The notes below the pieces were generated by a model that had not been told where the DNA came from, did not search any database, and saw only the letters and a program-made list of their open reading frames with translations. From positions 868,001 through 932,000 of the forward strand of contig JBAJFE010000014.1 of the NCBI GenBank assembly GCA_037903355.1: a DNA stretch of 64,000 nucleotides. The letters run 5' to 3'. Shown here piece by piece: positions 55,899 through 64,000 of this stretch. The first letter of the stretch is position 1; each line of letters starts with the position of its first letter. This DNA comes from Trichuris trichiura. Lineage: Eukaryota; Nematoda; Enoplea; Trichinellida; Trichuridae. The position numbers and the translations under genes were made by a program.

Positions 55899-56431
55899 GT
55901 CACTTTTTCCCAACGCTGTATGGAATTTAGCTGTAGCTGCCCCGAGGACAGCTGAAGGAAGAACACGGTGCGAACAAGATAGCTTTTCGCGTTCTCTACT
56001 GAGCTTAATCGAGCGTTGCTTATTTGAGAGTCACGTACAACGCTGGTTCTCTTAAATTCCAGATGTCTTTAGGCAGTTTTATGTTTTTCCAGGCTGTTTA
56101 CGTTATTTGGAGCATACGTTAAAATTTTTTGGTGGCCGCAAGTGATTTAATAGAAAATAACTGCAAAAAACGCATTATGTACCTGCGTTCGTTACAGTAT
56201 GACTTCATGCGAATCATCGTTCAGTTATTCTTCACATGATAGGCTGCTCATCTCTTTTGTTGGAGCTGATAATGCGTTGGTCGCGTAGAAAGTAATGGCG
56301 AAGCCGTAGTAAAAGAATATCTGCATTTTGGCCTGGATGCCAGCGACCGAACTCCGTTCATGATTTCTGCGCAAAGCCTCTGCTTTAAACTGGTGTTGTC
56401 GTTGTCTTAAGATTCAAAGTTTCCAATCAGT
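55899..56431. other. Upstream region of GOSR1
   Basis: Non-coding sequence between the Penelope-like element and the GOSR1 start. No specific site was recognised. Confidence 0.5.
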
Positions 56432-58182
56432 ATGGCCGAGGCAAACACGTGCAACTCTTTTGTTACAAAATGGGAAGGTAATCGTTAAAGTTTAATAGCG
56501 TTCTATCATAAACTTCATTTCTTTTAACCGATGCTAATAAGGCTTGCGTTCTTTCTTTTGAATACATTTGTCGCTTACATAGGCAAATCCAGCAGTATTT
56601 GTATTAGTTGGGTTTTTCTGTACTCATTTTTTCCTTAAAAGGCTAAAATTCGGGATTTTACTTTAGATCTGCGCAAGCGTGCTCGATCCCTGGAGACCGA
56701 CGTGGACGTTAAGCTGTTGAGCTTGAATAAACTGGGTGCCAGTCTTGGAGGTGTACGAGGGAGCGCGCTTCATCAGGAAAGGTTTGTAGCGGTTCTTGTT
56801 ATTGTTTACCTAAGTGCCCTTCAACATATCCCACTCGTTGGCACCAGGTTATCGTAGTTGCGCTGTTGTAGAAAACACTGTACCAACTTAACTAAATTAT
56901 TATAACATCTGCCACTGAAGTTATTCTTCAAAACGTTCTATAACTTATTCTAGAAGAGCTCAACTTTAAAGGTTGGAAAAGTGCTAATACGTTTTCTCTG
57001 GCAGAACTTATATGTTTATTTGACAGCGGAATCAATGTTACGTCCCGTTAACATGTAATGATGCATTCGAATTACTGTAGGGCTTACGAGCTCGACTTTA
57101 TCTTTATTACATTATGTGAGTGCGCCTGAGAGCCCTAATGCGTTTGCTTGCTCGTTTGTGCTTTTACTTTGTTCAGGTCCATTTTTTGAGAGTTTGACTT
57201 CAACTAATTGTGTTCCCCGCGTAAACTGAACGTATTCTTTTATATTTGACTTATAAAAGATTGTCAGGTACCATAGGTAACTACATCGCTTATGCTTTTC
57301 ACTACGCTGCAGTATTTTGCAGCAATTTTGGCTTGGACAATGTAACCTTGTCCAGAAATACCTTTGAAGCTCTTTCGGTTGACATTCAAAATTTGCTTGA
57401 TCAGGTACGAGCAGCCGAAATACCGTTTTGTTTCGGTGAAAGTTATGTTTTAAGTTGACCAATGTTAATGAACGGATGGAAGAGCTTCTGAGAGACTCGG
57501 TCTACGCTAGAAATCCAGCCTCCAGTCATACGATGCAGCGGCATCGAGAAATTTTGCAAGATTACAGCCATGAGTTCAGAAGGGCACAAGGCAATATAAA
57601 TGTTCTTTTGGAAAGAGAACTACTGATGGCATCCTCAAACGCGGGGTAAAACCAGCAAAACTTGTTCAACTTTTCTAGGCTTGTTTTTTAGTATTTGCCA
57701 AATAAATATTGGATCCGATGGATTGAACAATCGTAGAAGCGACCTTTTCCTTAAAGAGCATGAGCACATTAAGAGGTTAATTTTGACCATCGTTTGCTTG
57801 ATATAATAATTATTATTGTTATTTCGTATTTTGTTTAGCTCGGATAAACTTCTGGACGACCAAATCGGGTATGCTACCCTTTTTTTCAATTGTTTTCTTT
57901 CGTTGGATGTTGTACACTTTTAGTCTTGCCCTGTCGACAAAGGAGAGCCTCTTCGTGCAACGATTAGGTTTGAAAAACATCTCGAAAAAGATGACTACGC
58001 TAACAAGTAAGTTTGTTGTGTTTATGCTTTTTAAAATGAGCTTATTTAAATCGGCAGAACGCTACCCCGCGGTTCACAGTTTGATGCAGAAAATCCACGT
58101 GAAAAAGAGTCGAGATGCAATGGTTATTGCCGCTGTGGTTTCCTTGTGCCTCATTCTTATGTTTATTTATAGCGTAAGTTGA
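56432..58182 (+). CDS. Golgi SNARE GOSR1 (GS28)
   Basis: Qb-SNARE of the Golgi acting in ER-Golgi and intra-Golgi vesicle fusion. Eight exons joined in phase: 56432-56477, 56667-56781, 57356-57404, 57455-57645, 57692-57775, 57839-57868, 57924-58006, 58058-58182; 240 residues against about 250 in human. The N-terminal helices read WEDLRKRARSLETDVDVKLLSLNKL, split by an intron after WE. A QRHREILQDYSHEF block and NNRRSDLFLKEHEHIK follow. The SNARE helix is SLFVQRLGLKNISKKM with the central layer Q replaced as usual around this family, and a C-terminal membrane anchor (AMVIAAVVSLCLILMFIY) ends the protein. The variable Ser-rich linker of the family is missing or lies in an unseen exon within the 574-bp intron. 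Confidence 0.95.
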
Positions 58183-58285
58183 GAAAGTAGTTGCGAAAAA
58201 GTAAAGCAAAATAAGCAAAAGGTTGTCACACGGTTTGAGCTATCATCTGCGACTGCGTTCAAAGGCAGTGAGAACCCAGATTGCA

Positions 58286-60273
58286 TTAAAAAATGTACGG
58301 AATCAATGCTGTTCGTTCCGTAGGATATATCTCGGGAAATTTTCTTATATACCATTCTCGTGTTATCGACGCGGCAATCATCTGATTGACAGTAACGAAT
58401 AGGACAACAAATGGCCACGTGTTCCACTTTAAGTTTTGACAAACCCAAATTGATATGTAGATAATTATTTCGAAGAAGAAGTGTGGGCAAGCTACGTAGT
58501 CGAACCAACCACCGTGCGGAATGCCGTGCGAATGAGTGAGAACATCACCTGAAATAAGCGCCTATCACCAAAGCTTATAACACACTTGCAATGAACCTGA
58601 GTATCCTCTTCTCATCGCAGACAGTATTCGAAAACATTCGTGCTGTTTCAAGCTCGCCCAAACGAAAAGGGCAACGCCAAACCACTGCATTAGCGTGAGT
58701 CTCTTTAAGGCTCCCATCAAGTAGGTATTGCTTATAATGTCCGTTGCTAAATGAACATTTCAACAGCTCCATAAACAGGTGAATTATGCTTATAAAAACG
58801 GTACCTTCGCTTTCATCAATTGGGGAACTTGTTAGCGACGGTCCTTCGATCAGAATCGAACAAGGAACCATAACGTAATGAATTATCCCCAATAGGTAAT
58901 GAAAGATGTTCATTTTTGTGTCTGAGTAAACGCTCAAGAAAGCGCTTTCGAAAAATCGTCGAAGCGCCTGCGCAAAGAACAAAATGCAACACAAAACGAC
59001 TGTCGCTTCGTTCAGTCGAGATGAAGGGGCTGGAACAATGTATTCAAACGTATTACAAATTAAATAAGCTATATATATATGCTTACTGCTTGCTGGGGCT
59101 TCCATGGTGCCAACGGGTTGTCGAAGGAAGTTGAGAACGTCTTGAAGAATGATTACCGGCTTTGCGTCGTGAATAACAAATCCGGCTAGACGCAGAAGAC
59201 GCAGCGTTAACGCCAATTCGGAAGTGAGCGTTGCAACAACGTAAAAATGAGTGAACCATCTAAAACAAAATTAATGTATTTGAAATTCCGAACATATTCG
59301 AGTTTTGTTTCAAAACCTATAAAATTATTTGCTTTAAATTTTACGCGCAAGAAAATAATAACCACAAAACAACGGTTTCTTCCAATAAATTGCCCGCAAA
59401 CAATACCGTAATTTATAGTGTAATCAGGTTTGTTACACTCGTCAACATACAGTAACCCAGACAAAATAAATCATGCATTTTCACGCGCATTTCCGAAGAA
59501 ATGCAGACTTTTTTGTTAAACATGTGTTTTTCCTATTTTGCCACTGTTTAAGTCTACGCCAAAACATAAGCTTTGCATTTGAGTGTAGGCTTACGTAAAG
59601 GCATAATAGGATGGTCAGCGAGATCACAATACAACGGTAGGACTCACAATCGGTTGTCTGTTTTACTGCCGTTCACGAGCACAACAAACCTGATCAATTT
59701 CAAGATACCGTATCATCTGCGGGCAAATAGAAGAAAAGACTCCAAAGCAAAATATTTCGGATTCTTAGCTTTATTGAAATAAATATGAAAGAGTAATTAC
59801 TAAGGCTGAAGAAGCCTAGGAAAAGAAAATAAACTGAGCATATAGGCCTTTTTTTATGCCTCCAATTTCGGTTCTGACATAAACATCAAACACTTAAGAT
59901 GACTAAAGAAGCAGTTCCCTAAATCAAAGCTAAAAAATTCCCAATAAAGGCGTTTTTTAAATAGGAAAAATTTTAGGCATCGGAAAGAAAGTGTCGTACG
60001 AAAACAGATGAAACTATAGAAAAAACGAACCTGACAACGTTCGCATAATTGAGCCAAAATTTTGAAACGCTAATTCATAGAAGAGAAAACTTACCGTTTG
60101 GGCACTTCAAGTAGGGATAAGTAGTCATTGCGTCTTAAGATTTGCACTTTGCCGTAAGTTAACAGCCGATTCAACAATGGTGACAAGTTCGGCGCCCAAA
60201 CGACCACTAAACCTGGGCAGAGTATGGAAATGGAGCAAAAAAGCCAAAACGCTTCGATCCAAGAAAGAAACAT
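58286..60273 (-). CDS. Polyprenol reductase SRD5A3
   Basis: ER membrane enzyme reducing polyprenol towards dolichol for N-glycosylation. Four exons joined in phase: 60273-60095, 59259-58805, 58710-58597, 58548-58286; 336 residues. Exon 1 ends YGKV..LEVPKR, continued by WFTHFYVVATL (family VPKR-YFSHFY). Exon 2 has QALRRFFESAFLSVYSD, a steroid 5-alpha-reductase family hallmark. Exon 3 has LMQWFGVALFVWASLKQHEC. Exon 4 has the NADPH-binding end HGIPHGGWFDYVACPH, WYIRKFPEIYPTERTALIPYIF. Several membrane helices are visible. The gene is tail to tail with GOSR1, only 103 bp apart. Confidence 0.92.
59260..60094. other. First intron of SRD5A3
   Basis: 835 bp, much longer than the other introns (48-94 bp) of this gene. 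The region holds no recognisable element. Confidence 0.7.
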
Positions 60274-60571
60274 TAAGGATACGTTCAGCGCAGTTTATGG
60301 TGTGTTAAGAGGGTAATAATCACAAGTCTCAACGTCATTATAACAAATGAAGAACAAATGGCAAAGTTCTTGATGGCTTACTATTAAATAATGATTCGCA
60401 GGTACCAATCGCTTTTAGGAGTACGAACTCCAAAAGGCAAAATGGCATAGGAGCCAGCTAACACGAAATGGCTAATACTTACCCGAATAACTGTAAATAT
60501 TAAAGCAAATAAATATAAAGCTTTCGGGAAATATCTTTTTCTGATATCGAAACCTCTTTTCGCTATTCTGT

Positions 60572-60610
60572 CAACGTTGATGACGGGGAAAGATGTCCCC
60601 CAAAACGTTG
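60572..60610 (+). ncRNA. Degenerate hammerhead-like relic
   Basis: CAACG, TTGATGA, GGGGA loop TCCCC, CAAAA, CGTTG. The outer CAACG/CGTTG pair fully, but C3 of the core is T, GAAA is CAAA and the spacer is missing. It is probably the tail of an old element. Confidence 0.35.
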
Positions 60611-61033
60611 ATTAAATAAACATTTTTACCTTAGACAAACTGTACAAGTTTTTGAAAAGTCTTTAACGAACTAAATTTCTAAAATACATAAAGTTTAGGC
60701 ATATAAATCAGTTGAAATTTCCATTCAAAAACTGTAAAGAAGCTTTTAATCTGCTTTATAGCAAAACTTAAGACAGATACTAAGATTTTGCTCAGTAAAA
60801 CCATTAAGCTTTGCATTGCAGTTAACGAACTCAATCCAGACGAGGGGAAAACATTTGCCTTTTTACGCTCAGCAGCAAGAAAGCATTCTGAGATAAACAA
60901 AGCGTTAGCAACGAAAGCGTTTCATAGCAAGCACATTTTCACGTTGCATGGAACAATAAAGATTCTGCGAATTCTTAAGTGCTATTTTTTTTGAAACAGC
61001 TGACATGCAACTGAGCGAGCAATCGATGAATAC

Positions 61034-61254
61034 CTCGACGGAAGTTCGGTTAAACGCCATCTGGGCAACTTGACTTTGCTGACTTTTGCATACCGGGCCA
61101 TCATTGCCATTGAAGTAAACAAGTCGGTGTAAAAGTTGGTAGCTATGCCCAAGAGAACAACTGCTAAGCTGCACACAACCCAGAAGCTTTCCATCCATGT
61201 TAAATTCACAGAAGGCAGCATACCTAAAGGAATCTCAGAACTTAAAGACAACAT
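61034..61254 (-). CDS. Duplicate or alternative first exon of SRD5A3
   Basis: An open exon of 73 codons reads LTWMESFWVVCSLAVVLLGI, then MARYAKVSKVKL..LTELPSR. It aligns with SRD5A3 exon 1 (LSWIEAFWLFCSISIL, LLTYGKVQILRR..LEVPKR). It ends at a GTATTC donor in phase 2, the same phase as the real exon 1. No downstream exons of its own exist before the main gene, so it is either an alternative promoter/first exon spliced to exon 2 at 59259 or a partial tandem duplicate. The protein would differ in the first membrane helix. Confidence 0.6.
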
Positions 61255-61996
61255 TCACCATTAAGTGAAAATAAACAACTTGGTCGATTGCTAATATTAT
61301 TTACAATGCAATACAAATCGATAGGGTAGATGAAAATAGCACAGTTCACTGCTACGATATCGCAATGTTGCCTGAATCTAAAGTGAATGGCTGGCCGTAT
61401 GTATGCCTCCTGTCGATCAGGTATTGACGTGAATTGCTTTAGTCCATACAGTCAACCATATCAGTTGTTGGCTATTCTTATTTCTGGTAAATATAATTAA
61501 TAACACACTATTTCAACAGTTGAAGCTGAATATAAATAACTTCGAAAATTGTTTTTCACCTATGCGATTAGCAGGTACAACTTGTTTACAAACGCTATTA
61601 ATTGTGTCATGGAGCTAAACTTGCTTAACCAACTGGAATTCCAATTTTTATGCATACCATAAGAACTATTAGTTATAGTAGGAGCAGCTTTTTGGACAAC
61701 CTACATTTTGTATTCAGCGAAAAACTACAGAGAGTATAACAATAAGGATGGCGAAAATCATGAAGGAAACGCAGGTGATTGTATGTGTAAGTTAATTTTG
61801 TGCAAACTTCATGCACCTTAGCGCTAACGGAAAAGTTATCTTAATTTTTTTTCGCCAAACAAATTCTTCATTTCTGCCCAAACTTGAATTTGTTCCGCGC
61901 GCCTCTTTGTTCTTACTGTACTATAAAATGGACGCAAAAAAAACGTTTCAGATCGTTTTTGGCAGTTGTCTTTATATTTTACTGACCTTCTGTAGT

Positions 61997-62179
61997 TTCT
62001 AAAGACAGGATGTCTTTTAACAGGCTTGGGTTGTTTCATATTTGATGTTCTGATTCACGGGTTTGGCCTGTTGGATGTATCTGTAAGTAAACTGCAAATC
62101 GGTAGGGTAGGGCACTTTGCAGTTTACTTACAGATACATCCAACAGGCCAAACCCGTGAATCAGAACATCAAATATGAA
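61997..62179 (+). mobile_element. 183-bp foldback with perfect 66-bp arms
   Basis: ACCTTCTGTAGT repeats lie at 61985-61996 and 62180-62191. The arms 62033-62098 and 62116-62181 are exact inverse complements over 66 bp around a 17-nt loop, so the last two bases of the right arm fall in the duplication. The left leader (ACAGGATGTCTTTTAACAGG) is nearly the one at 14.9 and 26.1 kb. The ribozyme core has been lost. The perfect arms imply youth or repair-based homogenisation. Confidence 0.9.
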
Positions 62180-62191
62180 ACCTTCTGTAGT

Positions 62192-63292
62192 GTGTGATTC
62201 TTGGCAAAGCATACGTGAATGATTTAAGGCATGTTCAGTTAGTATTCAGTTATGTAACTTAACTGCCGAGCTTTAATTGCTTCAATTATTGTATAATAAA
62301 TTACTATTATCTTAGTCATTTTACGCGATTGCTGCTTAAATTTACAGCTTTAAATAGTTCCATTTACTCCTAGCGGTTGCGCGGTTATATCAGAAACGCG
62401 TTTGTTGGATGGTGCAACAAGATGCTGTCGGTTTGTTTATTAAACTTTAAAAGCAATTCCACGGTCACAGTTGATACATTCAGTTTGTCGTTTCTGATCA
62501 GAGACCAAACATTAGTTTTTTACCCGAAACTTTTACAGTAAGAATAAATAAATGATAATGGACTCGTTATTGCAGACTTCCATTTTCTGCCAAGGGCACT
62601 ACTATACTTTTGATTTATCGCTCTGTTGATGAAGTTAAATTTTAATCAGTGATCCTAAAATCATTTGTAACAAAATAATGCTCAGGTATCCTTAATGTAT
62701 TTAAGAAGACCGGTTAGTTAGTAGTCAACGTAAAGAGTTGCTTCTCTTCACTTTCAAAGTGCTCGTATTTCGGTCATTGCTGTTCTATTGGTCTGATTAG
62801 GTTTTAAAAATCAATTCGGGTCGAACTAGCGTTCCAGTATCTTAGCATGTGCTCTTTTTCGTTGTTACTTTTGTATCTTTTAGTGGAACCAAGGATGGAT
62901 GCGCTTAACATGCTCCAAGTCACTCCTGGTGGGGTTTCAAGGTAGCTGTAAAGTTTTGTGTTAATTTATTTTATTTATAACTTTATTTCTAGAAACTGAT
63001 TTCAATTAAATTATTAACCAATGGTTCCTGCGATCAGTTCGCGAGATACACAAAGTTTTAATAGCGCGCCACTGCGCTTTCATTTCTTATTATTCGCAGT
63101 GGGTAGTCTAAAACAGTCTAAAGTTAAAATTTTGGTTACTTTTTAATTCTCCAGGTGATGCGGGAAGTGTTTTTATAGTTCTTCTTTTTTCGAAACTGCC
63201 GGTAAGGTACAACTTGTTCACGCTCACCTGTCCCAGCGTAATCACCTGTTTGTTTAATTATGGTAGTTTGATTTTCATTCTCTAAACAAACT
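62192..63292. other. Intergenic, nothing firmly supported
   Basis: No gene is assigned. A small exon-like stretch near 62881-62942 is discussed among the rejected items. Confidence 0.5.
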
Positions 63293-64000
63293 TCAAACAG
63301 CGTTATGCTTTTTGTGCTTCTTCTTTTTTACATGTGCCTCTGCTTGCATCATTTTCCAATTGCGTGGTGAATCGCTCAATAATATATCATTTTTTACGTA
63401 TTCAAGAGGGACTCTGCATGTTGGAACTTTATGCAAAATAAGCGATAGCAACTGACGAGTTTTATACGGTGTCAGACTGAATGGACTTATATACCAAACA
63501 TCTGTACTGCCAAAAGAGTTGTAATTATTACATTCCGGTTGAGCTATTTCCCACGGAAATTCGCTGGTCAACATGGCAAACAGAATAACTCCGCAAGTGA
63601 ATATTTCCGCTGGTTCTGCTCGGTATTTATTCCCTCTGAAAGTTTCTGGAGCCATATATTCAATAGGGGCTTTTTGACCCTGTTGAATGATTTCTTGCCC
63701 TTTGGTATCACGAAAATAACAGGCTTCAGTGAAGTTTGTTATCTTTATCACATTACTGCGCGACAGCAGCAGATGTTTCAATTGCAAATTTCTGATTGTA
63801 ATGGAACGTCTATGTAAGTATTGTACACCAGACATCAACTGCTTGAAATATTCTATTGCCGTATCAACGGGCAATCCTTTGATCACTGCCCATTCAACCG
63901 TACCACCACTTAAGAATTCATAATGGAAGTGGTGCATAGCTCGGAACATCTTATGACCTAGGAATGCCACAATGTTTTCATGATTTAAAGTCATTAGTAG
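63293..64000 (-). CDS. Chk1-like protein kinase domain, probable pseudokinase (partial)
   Basis: The frame enters from the right edge and ends at 63293; about 233 residues are visible and the N-lobe with its ATP-binding lysine is off-window. It follows checkpoint kinase 1: LNHENIVAFLGH, FLSGGTVEW, YLHRRSITIRNLQLKHLLL, IEYMAPETFRGNKYRAEPAEIFTCGVILFAMLTSEFPW with the AEP-D/E-W/F-S/T-CG pattern of Chk1. The catalytic loop HRDLKPEN is IRNLQLKH (catalytic Asp to Asn) and DFG is TNF. Both catalytic positions are therefore lost, and activity is unlikely. A Lys/His-rich tail ends the protein, without the long Chk1 regulatory domain. Confidence 0.85.
   Translation of the reverse strand, partial: LLMTLNHENIVAFLGHKMFRAMHHFHYEFLSGGTVEWAVIKGLPVDTAIEYFKQLMSGVQYLHRRSITIRNLQLKHLLLSRSNVIKITNFTEACYFRDTKGQEIIQQGQKAPIEYMAPETFRGNKYRAEPAEIFTCGVILFAMLTSEFPWEIAQPECNNYNSFGSTDVWYISPFSLTPYKTRQLLSLILHKVPTCRVPLEYVKNDILLSDSPRNWKMMQAEAHVKKKKHKKHNAV

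Noticed and set aside
62881..62942. Exon-like stretch with TTTTAG acceptor, ATGGATGCGCTTAACATGC and a CAAG/GTAGCT donor
   Set aside because: No continuing exon or domain was found; too short to support a gene.
1..64000. CRISPR arrays, bacterial operons, ribosomal RNA
   Set aside because: The window is clearly eukaryotic with spliced genes; no regularly spaced short repeats or rRNA signatures were seen.

Overview
The window is eukaryotic and most likely from a clade I (Trichinellida-type) nematode. Genes have many introns of only 46-56 bp. Retroelements are BEL/Pao and Penelope-like. A FLYWCH protein of a kind I associate with Trichuris and Trichinella is present, and a short interstitial run of the nematode telomere repeat TTAGGC lies at 837-852. 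The genus is inference.

Left half (about 1365-34260): a tandem array with a basic period of about 5.8 kb. Each unit carries an intronless alpha-1,3-fucosyltransferase-like gene (GT10) on the plus strand. Its downstream flank carries minus-strand fragments: an orphan M13/neprilysin-type N-terminal exon, a two-exon small secreted-protein gene, and two shorter conserved open segments. Three fucosyltransferases look intact (10120, 15935, 27076), the fourth (32869) is a pseudogene, and the leftmost unit has only the flank. The units hold nested insertions: a decayed 5'-truncated BEL/Pao element (4365-9308), a 5.2-kb head-to-head Penelope-like composite (20391-25629), several 120-230 bp foldback elements, and a 328-bp insertion of unknown type. 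Shared and unshared insertions record the order of duplication.

Middle (34260-47583): gene-poor, with Penelope-like relics, palindromic elements, a small four-exon gene ending in a Myb/SANT-like segment, a DUF5522-type cysteine-motif protein, a FLYWCH zinc-finger protein and a minus-strand Penelope-like element.

Right part (47584-64000): ordinary housekeeping genes. CLPB/Skd3 (minus) lies head to head with FBXW7/SEL-10 (plus). GOSR1 (plus) converges on SRD5A3 polyprenol reductase (minus), and a duplicate or alternative SRD5A3 first exon lies upstream. A Chk1-like pseudokinase runs off the right edge. Exon boundaries were inferred by homology, GT/AG signals and codon phase.

The most unusual signal is a family of insertions, from 120-bp foldbacks to 5-kb Penelope-like elements. 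They share 9-13 bp target duplications, a one-sided 30-40 nt leader with a TAACGGG-like core, terminal inverted repeats, and in many copies a small RNA motif that fits a minimal type-I hammerhead ribozyme.
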